Part shown: positions 49,383 through 61,500 of the stretch, in pieces
How positions within the stretch are numbered: the first letter of the stretch is position 1
How the letters are laid out: each line of letters opens with the position of its first letter
Assembly: GCF_001428525.1 (NCBI RefSeq)
Contig: NZ_LMHW01000014.1
Span: 369,001 to 433,000, forward strand
Reading direction: 5' to 3'
Length of the DNA stretch: 64,000 bases
DNA from: Flavobacterium sp. Root186
GTDB lineage: Bacteria > Bacteroidota > Bacteroidia > Flavobacteriales > Flavobacteriaceae
Notes under the pieces: model-generated
What the model was told of the DNA's origin: nothing
Seen by the model: the letters and a program-made list of their open reading frames with translations, nothing else
Database searches by the model: none
Translations under genes and position numbers: made by a program

Positions 49383-50860
49383 TTCAAAAAACTACTTTAT
49401 CTTTTTTTAAAGTTTTCATTTTATTTAGTATAATTCTGTTTACTAAATCGAATACCTATGCCCAAACACCAGCAATAGTTGGACAACAGCTTCCTTTTGA
49501 AAGAATTTGTGCTGGTTTAGATGTAAATGGAACACCATTTAATGAATACTTCGCAACATTCAGCTATTTAAATTTTCCGGCAGGAACTACTTTTGAAGTA
49601 GAACTTTCAGACGATTTGGGAAGCTTCACAACTCCTACTGCTACAACAAAAATTTCATTTGTAGATGATCCTGTGGCGCAGCAGCAAACAATTAAGTTTG
49701 CTATTCCTACGAATTTAAAAGGATCAAATACATACAGTCTTCGTATTAAAAGTAATACGGCGACGCCTACTTACAGCCAGAGGGTTAAGAATTTTCAAGA
49801 CCAGACTTCGTTTCCGGCTTATTACAGAATCTATGCAGAGAAATTTTTTATCAATAATAATGAATCCTCGGCTACTATTTGTTCAGGCGGAAGTTTAAGT
49901 CTTTCTGTTGATAATCCAACTCCTGCAGACACCCCATCTTCTCCTGCCAATTATCCAAATCTAACCTATAAATGGTACAAAGATGATGTATTAATTGCAG
50001 GACAAAGCGGTACAACGTTAGTAGCAAATGCTCCGGGTGTTTATTATGCCCAAATCAATTATGGCGGTTGTGATGATGATAACTTTAGTTCTAATCGTGT
50101 TACGGTAGTATCTTCTGGCGGAGGATCTGCAGTAACGGTTGATTCCAGCTTAGGAAATCCTTTCTGTTTAAACGGTGCAGGAACTATTTTAACAGCAACA
50201 TCAGGTAACAGTTATGTTTGGAAAAAAGATGGTGTAGTGATCGCTCCAAATACTCGCAGTATTACTGTAAGTGAATCTGGTCTTTATTCTGTTGAGGTTG
50301 ATTTTGGCGGTTGTAAAGCTACAGGAAGTATCGATTTAAAAATTAATGGTTTCACGGCGAGTATAGATGTTCCGGAAACGTATCAGCTTAAAGAAGGAGA
50401 AACATTAAACGTATCAATAACGACTGATGCTACAACTCCAAAATACGAATGGTTTTTAAATAATATTGCAATAAACGGCGCTAGCAGTTCAAGCTATCTG
50501 GTAGCCGTAAGAGGTTTATATAGAGTTAAAATATCACAGGAATCAGGTTGTATAGCTTCAAGAGAATTTACATTTAGAGTTACTTCAGAAACAGATGCTG
50601 TTACTACTGTAATTCCAAATATTGTTAAACTGAGCGGCGCTTATCCGTACTGGAATATCCCAGATGCTTATAAAACGCCATCGACGAAGCTAATAATTTT
50701 AAGTTCAAACGGAGAAGTAATGTATGATGATGTCGGCAGCAATTACGATCCGGAACTTAACTCTTTTATAAAAGATTTTAAAAATGTAAATCCAGTTTAT
50801 TACTATGTCATTCAATCAGACACAGGTGAAAAAAAGGGATCAATAACTGTGATTAAATAA
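49379..50860 (+). CDS. sprC: SprC-like secreted protein with Ig-like domains and type B sorting domain
   Basis: The 493-residue product has an N-terminal signal peptide (membrane core VFILFSIILFTKSNTYAQ), Ig-like beta domains with paired cysteines (LTYKWYKDDVLIAGQSGTTL, SYVWKKDGVVIAPNTRSITV, YEWFLNNIAINGASSSSYL), and a C-terminal CHU_C-like type B T9SS domain (YPYWNIPDAYKTPSTKLIIL, PVYYYVIQSDTGEKKGSITV). Size and place directly ahead of the SprD-like gene match SprC of the gliding operon. SprC is needed for normal SprB function at the surface. It overlaps the upstream gene by four bases and the downstream gene by one (TAATG), so the three are translationally coupled. Confidence 0.75.
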   Translation: MIQKTTLSFFKVFILFSIILFTKSNTYAQTPAIVGQQLPFERICAGLDVNGTPFNEYFATFSYLNFPAGTTFEVELSDDLGSFTTPTATTKISFVDDPVAQQQTIKFAIPTNLKGSNTYSLRIKSNTATPTYSQRVKNFQDQTSFPAYYRIYAEKFFINNNESSATICSGGSLSLSVDNPTPADTPSSPANYPNLTYKWYKDDVLIAGQSGTTLVANAPGVYYAQINYGGCDDDNFSSNRVTVVSSGGGSAVTVDSSLGNPFCLNGAGTILTATSGNSYVWKKDGVVIAPNTRSITVSESGLYSVEVDFGGCKATGSIDLKINGFTASIDVPETYQLKEGETLNVSITTDATTPKYEWFLNNIAINGASSSSYLVAVRGLYRVKISQESGCIASREFTFRVTSETDAVTTVIPNIVKLSGAYPYWNIPDAYKTPSTKLIILSSNGEVMYDDVGSNYDPELNSFIKDFKNVNPVYYYVIQSDTGEKKGSITVIK

Positions 50861-53800
50861 TGAAGAAAATTTTACTATTCATAACTTTATTTTACGGTTT
50901 TTCTAATGTACTCTATTCTCAGGACAAAGTTGAGAATGGAGTTGTTTCGTTTTCATTACCTATCAGAAATTCATTAAAGTTTAATAGATATTTAATAAAC
51001 CCTGCATTTAGCTTTGTTCGCGAAACAAATGCTTATGCAAGCTTTTATAACAAAAGACAATGGGTGCAGTTTGACAATGCACCACAGACTTATTTAGCTA
51101 ATTATTCCGGCCGATTTAGAGAAAATGAAGCTTTTGCAATTGGTTTGTTTCAACAAAATTATGGTTTAATGACCGTGTTTGGCGGAGTTGTCAATTTCGC
51201 TCACAATATCGTTTTGCAGGAAGACAGTAACCTTACTTTTGGTTTAAACGTAGGTGCTTATCAAAGTGGTTTAGACAAAGGAAAAATTATATCTGATGAT
51301 CCGGATATTTTAAACGGTGACTATCCTTCAAACACAATGCTTACTGTAAATCCGGGGATTAATTACGGAACCGCTTTTCTTGATTTCGGATTATCGGTAA
51401 ACAACTTAATTCTTTACAATTTTGGTTCAGGCGTTGTAAAAGAAGATCCGGAAAGAGCGATTGAATTGCATGCAATGTACACCGGATACATTGACAGTTA
51501 TGGTTTTTTTGAGCAAAGTAAATTCTCAGGAATCGTAAAAACAGAAATTAAAAAAGATAAAACAGTTCTTTCAGGACTTGCCATGCTTTCGCTGAAACAA
51601 GGAGTTTGGGCACAGGCAGGTTACAATACATTATACGGAGTTTCTGCAGGTTTAGGTGTTAACATTTCACCTAGCATTGCAATCGAATATAACTACGAAA
51701 GAGGAATGGGCAATTTTACAAACATGGGAGGTTCTCATGAATTTGCAATTGCTTATAAATTCAAAAACAGAAATTACTATTACGGAGATGACGAAGAAGG
51801 ATCATTAATAGACCCTTCGAGAACGACATCTAAACCAGTAATTGCTAAACCAAAAACAAATGCAGCTCCTGTAACAAGAGTAGATGGAGCCGAGAAAGCA
51901 AGATTAGCTGCTGAAGCAAAAGCAAAAGCTGATGCCGAAGCAAAACAAGCAAGACTTGCTGCTGCAGAAAAAGTTAAGGCTGATGCCGATGCTGCGGCAA
52001 AAGCAAAATTAGACGCAGACAATAAAGCTAAAGCAGATGCAGAAGCTCTTAAGATAAAATTAGCCGCCGATGCTAAAGCTAAGGCAGATGCCGCAGCTGC
52101 AGCAAGAGCGCAGACAGCAACAGCAAACAGAGCCGTTGCAGCAGAACAAAAAACAGCCGCACAATTAGCTGCAGATAAAGCAAGAGCTGATGCTGAGGCA
52201 AGAAGAATAAAATTAGCTGCAGATAATAAAGCCAGAGTAGATGCCGCTGCTGCTGCGAGAGCACAAGCACAAGCAAGCAAACCATCTGCAACAGCTGCAC
52301 AGAAAACAGTCGCACAATTAGCAGCAGACAAATCAAAAGCGGATGCTGAAGCATTAAAAATAAAACTTGCTGCTGATGCAAAAGCTAAGGCAGATGCAGA
52401 AGCTAAAGCGAAACAAACAGCTGCTGCAACGCCGCCAGCTCCAGCACAGGCTCCGCAAAAAACACAAGCACAATTAACTGCTGAAAAAGCAAAAGCGGAT
52501 GCAGAAGCACTTAAAATAAAACTTGCTGCAGACGCGAAAGCTAAAGCAGATGCCGCAGAAGCAAAACGTAAAGCAGATGCAAAAGCAAAAGCTGAAGAAG
52601 CAGATTTACAATCCATTCTAGCTGCAGATGCAAAAGCAAAAGCTGACTCTGATGCACTTCAGGCTAGATTAGCTGCAGAAGCTAAAGCAAAAGCCGCTTC
52701 TGAAGCAAAAACAAAAGCTTCGATTGATGCTGCAAACAGAGCAAAAGCCGCCGCTGCCGCAAAAGCAAAAGCAGCTGAAGAAGCAGCTCTAAAAGAAAAA
52801 TTAGCAGCTGATGCAAAAGCAAAAGCAGATGCAGAAGCCAGACAAGCAATTATAGCTGCAGAAGCAAAAGCAAAAGCAGATGCAGAAGCATTAAAAATAA
52901 AATTAGCAGCAGATGCAAAAGCGAAAGCCGATGCTGAGGCTCAGGCAAAATTAGATGCGGAAGCAAAAGCGAAAGCTGATGCAGAAGCACTTCAGGCAAA
53001 ATTAGCAGCAGATGCAAAAGCAAAAGCCGATGCTGAAGCTCAGGCAAAACTTGATGCAGAAGCAAAAGCGAAAGCAGATGCGGAAGCATTACAAGCAAAA
53101 TTAGTAGCCGATGCTAAAGCAAAAGCAGATGCAGAAGCATTAAAAGCGAAACTTGCAGCAGATGCAAAAGCTAAGGCTGATGCAGAAGCTCTACAAGCAA
53201 AACAAGCTGCCGATGCAAAAGCAAAAGCCGATGAAGAAGCACGTCAGGCCAAATTAGCAACGGATGCAAAGGCGAAAGCAGATGCTGAAGCAGAAAAAAC
53301 AAGATTAGCTGCAGAAGCGAAAGCAAAAGCAGATATGGAAGCTTTACAAGCTAAATTAATTGCTGATGCACGAGTTAAGGCTGATGCAGAAGCAACCGCA
53401 AAAGCTAAAGCGGAAGCAGAAGAAAAACAATTAAAAGAAGCTGAAGAAGCACGTCAGGCAAAATTAGCTGCCGATGCAAAAGCAAAAGCGGATGCAGAAG
53501 CACTACAAGCTAAGTTGGCAGCAGATGCAAAAGCTAAGGCTGATGCAGAAGCATTACAAGCTAAACTTGCAGCGGATGCAAAAGCAAAAGCGGATGCAGA
53601 AGCATTACAAGCTAAACTTGCAGCGGATGCAAAAGCTAAGGCTGATGCAGAAGCATTACAGGCTAAATTAGCAGCGGATGCAAAAGCTAAGGCTGATGCA
53701 GAAGCATTACAGGCTAAATTAGCAGCAGACGCAAAAGCTAAGGCTGATGCAGAAGCATTACAGGCTAAATTAGCAGCAGACGCAAAAGCTAAGGCTGATG

Positions 53801-55419
53801 CAGAAGCACTACAGGCTAAATTAGCAGCGGATGCAAAAGCAAAAGCTGATGCAGAAGCATTACAGGCTAAATTAGCAGCAGACGCAAAAGCTAAGGCTGA
53901 TGCAGAAGCACTACAGGCTAAATTAGCAGCGGATGCAAAAGCTAAGGCTGATGCAGAAGCACTACGAGTGAAATTAGCAGCAGACGCAAAAGCTAAGGCT
54001 GATGCAGAAGCACTACAAGTGAAATTAGCAGCAGACGCAAAAGCTAAGGCTGATGCAGAAGCATTACAAGCTAAGTTAGCAGCTGATGCAAAAGCAAAAG
54101 CTGATGCAGAAGCACTACAAGTGAAATTAGCAGCAGACGCAAAAGCTAAGGCAGATGCAGAAGCATTACAAGCTAAGTTAGCAGCAGATGCAAAAGCAAA
54201 AGCTGACGCAGAAGCATTACAAGCGAAATTAGCTGCAGACGCAAAAGCAAAAGCTGATGCAGAAGCACTTAAAGCAAAATTAGCAGCAGACGCAAAAGCA
54301 AAAGCCGACGCAGAAGCCTTACAAGCTAAGTTAGCAGCAGACGCAAAAGCTAAGGCTGATGCAGAAGCATTACAAGCTAAGTTAGCAGCAGATGCAAAAG
54401 CTAAGGCAGATGCAGAAGCTTTAGAAAAACAAAAAGCTGACGAAGAAACAAGAAAATTAAAAGAAGAAGAAGAGCGTCAGGCAAGATTAGCTGCGGAGAA
54501 AGCAAAAGCTGATGCAGAAGCGGCAGCGGCCAGAGCAGCAGCGGCAGCAAAAGATGAAACAGCAAAAGCTATTGAAAGCTTAACTCAAACTATTGAAAGT
54601 TCAGGTAAAACACAAAATGATTTATTAGATCAGTTTAAATCAACAGTAGCTAATAAACAAAAAGACCTTAATGATTTAAAAGAAGAGAATGATTTAAGTG
54701 AAAAAGGTATTTACAAAGAACCAAAACCTTTCAAAAGTGTAGCGGCAGAAAACAGTCAGATAGAAGCTTTAAAATCACAGCTTGCTGATGCAAGTAGAGT
54801 TCAAAAAGATGAGATTGCGAAGCTGACGAATTTATATAACGAAAGACTTAAAAAAGTTCCTAATAAAAATGATGCTTTAAACAAAGCTTATCTTGAGAAG
54901 ATAAACGAATTGAAAGCAGCACAGTTAAAAATGGAACTTGAAGGAGCAGCATTATTAGCCGATTTAGAGCGTATTAAAGCTGAAACTGAAATTGAGAAAA
55001 AACGTAGAATTAAGCGTGCGGCATACGAAAATGATCAAGGAAGATATGCTCAGGATGTAGCTGCTCTTAAACGTATTAAGGAAACAACGAAAGTAAGCAG
55101 TACACCGTTCACAGCAGCTGATTTTGATTTTGGTGAAGATCAGTCAAACATGCAGATTATTAAGAATATTAAAAATTCTGAAAGTGGTTATTATATGATT
55201 CTTGCAGTACACAGCAGTATTGAAAAACGAGATGAGTTCTTAACTAAAGCTGTAGCATCAGGGCTTTCAAATATTAATTTCTTTTACAATATAACAACAA
55301 GTAAATATTATATCTATTACGAGAAATTCGATGGTCTGCAAGAAGCAACTAAGGCATTAGAAGCTAAAGGTAAATCACCATACAACGGGAAAATGGCTAT
55401 CGTAAAAGTCGAGAATTAA
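50860..55419 (+). CDS. sprD: SprD-like protein: PorP/SprF barrel domain, 17-residue repeat rod, SPOR-like end
   Basis: The 1519-residue product has a signal peptide (MKKILLFITLFYGFSNVLYSQ), a PorP/SprF-type outer-membrane barrel region to about residue 310 (FNRYLINPAFSFVRETNAYA, HEFAIAYKFKNRNYYYG), then an extremely long Ala/Lys/Glu/Asp repeat (residues about 343-1187) whose unit is 17 residues, LQAKLAADAKAKADAEA. About 19 units at 53460-54420 are nearly identical. A charged coiled coil follows to about 1420 and the last 90 residues look SPOR-like (SGYYMILAVHSSIEKRDEFL, KYYIYYEKFDGLQEATKAL). SprD-type proteins work with SprB in gliding. The rod could span the periplasm and link the barrel to peptidoglycan; that is inference. 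Confidence 0.8.
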   Translation: MKKILLFITLFYGFSNVLYSQDKVENGVVSFSLPIRNSLKFNRYLINPAFSFVRETNAYASFYNKRQWVQFDNAPQTYLANYSGRFRENEAFAIGLFQQNYGLMTVFGGVVNFAHNIVLQEDSNLTFGLNVGAYQSGLDKGKIISDDPDILNGDYPSNTMLTVNPGINYGTAFLDFGLSVNNLILYNFGSGVVKEDPERAIELHAMYTGYIDSYGFFEQSKFSGIVKTEIKKDKTVLSGLAMLSLKQGVWAQAGYNTLYGVSAGLGVNISPSIAIEYNYERGMGNFTNMGGSHEFAIAYKFKNRNYYYGDDEEGSLIDPSRTTSKPVIAKPKTNAAPVTRVDGAEKARLAAEAKAKADAEAKQARLAAAEKVKADADAAAKAKLDADNKAKADAEALKIKLAADAKAKADAAAAARAQTATANRAVAAEQKTAAQLAADKARADAEARRIKLAADNKARVDAAAAARAQAQASKPSATAAQKTVAQLAADKSKADAEALKIKLAADAKAKADAEAKAKQTAAATPPAPAQAPQKTQAQLTAEKAKADAEALKIKLAADAKAKADAAEAKRKADAKAKAEEADLQSILAADAKAKADSDALQARLAAEAKAKAASEAKTKASIDAANRAKAAAAAKAKAAEEAALKEKLAADAKAKADAEARQAIIAAEAKAKADAEALKIKLAADAKAKADAEAQAKLDAEAKAKADAEALQAKLAADAKAKADAEAQAKLDAEAKAKADAEALQAKLVADAKAKADAEALKAKLAADAKAKADAEALQAKQAADAKAKADEEARQAKLATDAKAKADAEAEKTRLAAEAKAKADMEALQAKLIADARVKADAEATAKAKAEAEEKQLKEAEEARQAKLAADAKAKADAEALQAKLAADAKAKADAEALQAKLAADAKAKADAEALQAKLAADAKAKADAEALQAKLAADAKAKADAEALQAKLAADAKAKADAEALQAKLAADAKAKADAEALQAKLAADAKAKADAEALQAKLAADAKAKADAEALQAKLAADAKAKADAEALRVKLAADAKAKADAEALQVKLAADAKAKADAEALQAKLAADAKAKADAEALQVKLAADAKAKADAEALQAKLAADAKAKADAEALQAKLAADAKAKADAEALKAKLAADAKAKADAEALQAKLAADAKAKADAEALQAKLAADAKAKADAEALEKQKADEETRKLKEEEERQARLAAEKAKADAEAAAARAAAAAKDETAKAIESLTQTIESSGKTQNDLLDQFKSTVANKQKDLNDLKEENDLSEKGIYKEPKPFKSVAAENSQIEALKSQLADASRVQKDEIAKLTNLYNERLKKVPNKNDALNKAYLEKINELKAAQLKMELEGAALLADLERIKAETEIEKKRRIKRAAYENDQGRYAQDVAALKRIKETTKVSSTPFTAADFDFGEDQSNMQIIKNIKNSESGYYMILAVHSSIEKRDEFLTKAVASGLSNINFFYNITTSKYYIYYEKFDGLQEATKALEAKGKSPYNGKMAIVKVEN
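51890..54430 (+). repeat. 51-bp coding tandem repeat in sprD
   Basis: The unit encodes 17 residues (KADAEALQAKLAADAKA in one phase). The first half is diverged; from about 53460 the copies differ mainly at synonymous positions (for example GCAGCGGATGC versus GCAGCAGACGC), about 19 copies in a row. Confidence 0.95.
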
Positions 55420-55439
55420 TAATAGGATATAGACGGCGG

Positions 55440-55457
55440 CTTCTTTGAAAAAAGAAG
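55440..55457 (+). other. Small hairpin after sprD
   Basis: CTTCTT and AAGAAG pair around TGAAAA, 20 bases after the sprD stop. It lacks a T run. Confidence 0.5.
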
Positions 55458-55492
55458 GAAAGTAAAAACATAAATTTAAATTAAGATTGAAT

Positions 55493-55524
55493 GTTGTTCT
55501 TTGAATGCCCCTTCAAAGAACAAC
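55493..55524 (+). other. Perfect 13-bp hairpin between sprD and sprB
   Basis: GTTGTTCTTTGAA and TTCAAAGAACAAC pair without mismatch around TGCCCC. It is followed by AGTTAAACTG, not by T, so it does not look like an intrinsic terminator. It lies 24 bases ahead of the sprB ATG. Confidence 0.8.
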
Positions 55525-55547
55525 AGTTAAACTGAAACCATAGTAAC

Positions 55548-58500
55548 ATGAAGAAACCTACTACTTTAAAATTAGTTTTAACTGTATTATTTTTTATACA
55601 GAGTTTTATTATGTTCTCTCAAAAGGATTTCACCCCTCGCTTTGACCAAAGTTTGAAAGGTGATATGCTCTTGATAGGTAATAATATTTTGAATAGAGAT
55701 AACAACAAGAATGGTGAGCGGCCAAATAATGCGTTCAACTCAACGAGCCAGAACAACAACGACCTTACTATGCAATATATCGATATTGATAGTGACAATA
55801 CTACGTTTAGTTCTAGTTCGGCTAATTTAACTGTTCCGCAATCTAGTAGAGAATGTTATAAAATAGTATATGCAGGTCTTTATTGGGCTGGTATTTACAG
55901 TAAAGGTACTGTTGACAATGGTACAGTTACGCGTGCCAATCTAGGGTCAATTAAGATTAAACTTCCAAATCAAACAGCTTATACTAATATTTCAGGATCA
56001 TTAATTTATGATTACTATCCAACGACGTCAAATGGTGATCAGATGCCTTATGCATACTATTATGATCTAACAACGATGGTACAAGGATTAGCAAATCCTG
56101 AAGGAACGTATACAGTTGCTAATATTATTTCTGGAAGAGGTGGAATCAATGGAGGTTTTTCTGCAGGGTGGAATTTATTTGTTGTTTATGAAGATCCAAA
56201 ATCATCTGCAAAGTATATTACTTCTTTCGACGGTCTTCGTTGGATACAAGCATCTAGTGGACCAGTAACTTATGACTTAACAGGTTTTAAAACAATTCCA
56301 ACAGGAGTTGTAAAAGCAAAACTAGCTTTTGCTGCTTTAGAGGGAGACGTTAACCTTACAGGGGATAAATACTCTATCAATAATACTGATATTTTTACTA
56401 CTGAACGTAATGTAAATAACTTCTTTAATAGTACGTTTAATGATGTTAATGGTCCTTATACAGACCGAACACCAAGCAGTGGTAATACGCTGGGGTTTGA
56501 AGCCGGGATTATAAATCTTAATAATGCCGCAAATGCAATTATAAAAAACAACGATACTTCGGCACAATTAAAGCTTAGTACGGGAGGAGATGGTTATGGA
56601 CTCTTCTTTAATGCTTTTAACGTCGAGATTATTGAGCCCAAAATTGTTTTAACTAAAATTGTAAAAAATAACGCCGGAGCAAATATTGGTGGACAAAACG
56701 TTACTTTAGGACAGCAGTTAAACTACGAAATTGGTTTTAAAAATACGGGTAATGATAATGCTACCTCATTTACGATTCGAGATCAGCTGCCTATTAATAT
56801 TATTTTTAATTATCCTGCAGATATCGTTTCGTTACCAACAGGTGTAACGATACAAAGTTATAACGCAGCCACAAGAAATATTGTTTTTGCAATAAACAGT
56901 AATATTGTAAAAGTTGATGACCCTGAAAAAATCATCAGTTTTAAAGTTAGAGTTGTTCCTGATTGTCAAAGTTTGAGTGAAGCTTGTTCTAACAGTATCG
57001 ACAACTCGGCTTATGCTACATACAAAGGACAACAAAACACATCGTTTACAATTTCTGATGACCCGAGTGTTAACACCAATACGGGATGTATTTTAGTTCC
57101 AAAAGCGACAAACTTTTTAGTTGGAGTTGATGGTTGTAAATACACCACGAATGTTACGCTTTGTGGAGCAAATATTAATTTAACAGCTGCTAACGGTTAT
57201 ACAGATTATACTTGGTATAGCGATGAAGCAAGAACTATTGAAATAGGAAAAGGACAAGTATTTAATGTAAAAGATCCTGGAACTTATTATGTTTACAATC
57301 TTGCTGCTGCACCTTGTAGATCAATCTATCAGTCATTTGTTGTAACAAGATTTGGAACAACAGTAGAAAATCCGGTAATACCATTTGCAGATCAGGTAGT
57401 AACTTGTGCTAATGATGGAAAAAAATTACCAAATATTTTCTTGTGTGGTTCAAATGCTGTCAGACAAATTACTACAAGTATTTCTGATGCAACAAGTATT
57501 GTTTGGGAAAAGTTAGATACAGCAAGCTGTCCAGCAGTTACAAACCAGAATTGTGCAAACCAAAATGAGGCCTGTGCTTGGACTAGTGTAGGATCTGGAC
57601 CAAATTATACAGCAAATCAGGCAGGACAATTTCGAGTAACATTAAATTATGCGGGAGGATGTTTCAACCGTTTCTACTTTAATGTTTATACAAATTTGTT
57701 AACTCCAACAGAAACTCACAAAGATATTATTTGTGGTGTTCCTGGAAGTATTACAATTGGTGGAGTACCAGCAGGATACGAATATGCTATCAGAACGGAC
57801 CCTAGTGGTGCAGTTGGAGCATATCAAACAAGTAATACATTCAATATTACAACTCCAAACTCTTATACTGTTTATATCAGACAAATTGGTGTTGCTACTA
57901 ATCCATGTATTTTTACTGTTCCAGGTATACTTATCAGAAGCAGAGATTTACAGATTACTACAGCAGTAACTCAACCAACTTGTTACGGAGATAAAGGAAG
58001 TATAAAAGTAGGTGCTTTAAATATAGACCCGCAATATTATTATTACTTATATAATAATGCTACAAATGCACTTGTAAACAGTGTTGGTCCTATTGCAGCT
58101 TCAGATTATACTTTTGCTAATTTAAATCCTGGAACTACTTATAGAGTAAGAGTTACAAATGCGCCAATTGGTGGTACACCAGCGCCAACTTGTAATGTGT
58201 CTAGCGTTATTGCTATAAATAACATTGCAGCTCCTTTAGTGGCTACTGCAGCTTTGACAACTCCTCTTACGGCTTGTAGCGATGGTAAAATTACATTATC
58301 GGGTTCTGGAGGTACAGCACCGTATTTCTTCTTTGTAAATGGATCGACTACTTTCCTTACTTCAAACGAAATTACTTTTACAACAGCTGGAACATACAAT
58401 ATTCGTTTAGTTGATTCTAATAACTGTGAGGCAACAACATCAATTACAGTTACAGGAAATCCTAAGCCTGTTTACAATATAACAAATACTGAAATCAATT

Positions 58501-61500
58501 GTAACGGCGGTACAGCTCAAATCAATATTAATGTTACAAACGCAAACGGATATACTTTACAATATAGTATTGACAATGGTGCGACATTTAGCAGTACTCC
58601 TGTTTTCTCTAACTTAACAGGCGGAACTTACAATGTTGTAGTTAGATATACTTTATCTGGAACTACATGTACTGATCCAGCAAGCACTATAACAATTACA
58701 GCTCCTGCAAATGCATTAAGTGCTTCTGCGGGTGTTTCTGAATTAGCAGGTTGTGATCCATCAGGAAATGGTTTTGGTAAAGTACGTATTACAAACCCTC
58801 AAGGTGGAACTCCTCCTTATACATATAGCTTTAACGGAGGTACAACTTACGGTACTTCAAATGAAGCTTACGTAGCACCGGGAACTTATACACTTTATGT
58901 TAGAGATTCAAAAGGCTGTACGTATGCAATGCCTGGCGTGATCTTAGATCCAAAACCAGCAGACCCTACAATTTCAGTTGGAGCTCCGGTATTTAACTGT
59001 AACGGAACTGCAACAAGTACTGTAACGGTAACAAATGGTGGTGGAGCAAATTATAGTTATGAATATTATTTAGATAATGTACTAAACACAAATACTCCTT
59101 CGAACGTTTTTGTAAACGTTCCATCTGGATCTCACACGGTAAGTGTAAAATATAACTTGGTTTCTGTACCAACTTATAGTAATTTATTACAAGAAGATTT
59201 TGGTTCTGGAGGAACTACAACAACTCCTGGTATTGCATCAGCTTACTGTTTCAATGATCAAAGAGTTAACCCTCCATATACTTGTTCTTTAAACGGAACT
59301 CCAACTCGTTCGGTTGAAGATAACCAATATTCAGTTACAAGTTTCTTCTGGAGAGGCGACACAGCTTGGTATCACTTTACTGACCATACTACAAATGGAT
59401 CAGATGCAAACGGAAGATATTTATTAGTAAATATTGGTGGTGCAGCTGGACCTTATGGAGTTTTATACAGCAAACCAATTATTGATGTTATCCCAAATCA
59501 ACCTGTAATGGTTTCTTTATATGTGGGTAACTTATTAAATACAGGTGTAACCGGAGCAGCTCCAATTGTAAGATTTGAATTAGTTGATGGTTCTGGTAAC
59601 GTTGTTGCAACAGAAGATACGGGTAAAATTGCTGAAGCAGCAAACGATGCTAACAGAACAAAATGGGTTCCGATAAACATCTCGTTAAACCCTGGAAATA
59701 ATACAAACCTTACTTTCAGAATTCGTTCAGGAAGTACTGAATATGGCGGTAATGACTTAGTAATTGATGATATCTGGGTACGTCAGATTCCAAAATCATG
59801 TATCACTCAAAAAGATTTCCCTATTGTAATCGACAGTAATAAAGCATTTACTGCTTCTATAACAGGAGTTAAAAATGTTACTTGTAATGGAGGAAATAAT
59901 GGAGAAATTACATTAGCAGCAGAAAACTTTAATCTTCCATACGGATTCGATTATTCTATGAATAATGGAACTACTTGGGTAAACTCTAAAGTATCTCCTG
60001 TAACTGTAACAGGTTTAACAAGCCAAACTTATTCAATTCGAGTTCGTTTCAATAATAGTGCATCGACTTGTACTTTCCCATTCTCTCAACCTATTACTGC
60101 ACCAGCAGCATTAGCAGTTACAGCTCAGGTTACGGCTCAGCCTACTTGTACAACTGGCGCATCTATTACTGCAACAGTAACAGGAGGGACACCGGCTTAC
60201 CAATATGAGTTAAGACAATCTAATGGAACTACAGTTGTAGTACCATTCCAAACTTCGAATATATTTACAAACGTTGCTTCAGGAACATATAGAATAGTTG
60301 TTAGAGATGCAAATTCTTGTACTTCTCCAGCTTCAGCTACTGTAAATATTAATAATCCAACAGCTCCAACAGCTTCATTAGCTGCGAGTTCAGATTTATG
60401 TTATGATTCTACTAATCAGGCAACACTTGTAGTAACAGCTACAGGAACAGGAACTTTAACGTATAGTTTAGACGGTGGAGCTGCACAAACTTCAAATACA
60501 TTTACGAATGTAGGTCCTGGTACACATAATGTTGTTGTAACTGACAGTAATAACTGTATAGCTACAGTTAGCAACATTGTAATTGCACCAGAATTAGAAG
60601 GAACTGCAACAATCTCTAAAACTTTAGATTGTACTACATCTCCAAATGCTACTATCACAGTTTCGATTAACGGAGGAACAAGTGCATTTACATACAGAGT
60701 CAGAATAGGCTCTGGAACTTTGAGTGGTAGTAATAATGTAACAGGTAATTCATTTGTATACACGGCTACAACCGCTAATACCTATACTTTCCAAATCACA
60801 GACTCAAAAGGTTGTGTTACTACAACTAGTGCAGTTGTAAATCCAATTTCAAATCCAACAGTTACAGCTACGAAAGTAAATGCAACATGTAACGGAGCTT
60901 CTACAGGCTCTATTCAATTAGTTGGAGCAGGCGGATCTGGAGGTTATACTTACAGTTTCAACGGAAGTGCAACATTTATTGCTCAATCAGATTATACAGG
61001 ATTAGCTGCAGGAACTTATACATTCCAGGTAATGGATAGTAAAGGTTGTAAATCTGCAGTAGGAAATATTACTATTACACAACCAACAACATTAACAGCT
61101 ACTGCAAGTGCAACTGCATTTTCATGTGATGCTTCAAATGTAAAACAAGCAGCTATTGTAACAATTGCAGTTCCAACAACTGGGACAGCTCCTTATCAAT
61201 ATAGTTTTGATGGAGGAACAACTTTTACAAGTACACGTACATTATCTGTTACAGATAATGGAACAAACCAAACTATTTCTTATGTAGTTAGTGATGCTCA
61301 GGGTTGTAAAACTCCAGTTCAAACGGTTACAATTAACAGATTAAACCCTCCAACAGATCTAGCATTTAGTAATGCTGCAGTTACTTGTACAGCAACTACA
61401 ACAACAGTTACTGCTACTGCTACAAATGGGGTAGGTACTTTAACTTATGCAATTACATCACCAGCAGCATCTGTAGCTACAAATACTACAGGAGTATTTG

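Noticed and set aside
51780..52616. Long open frame of 278 codons antisense to the sprD repeat region
   Set aside because: The Ala/Lys/Asp repeat codons give stop-free Ala/Ser-rich frames on the opposite strand. The protein is low complexity and lies wholly inside sprD.
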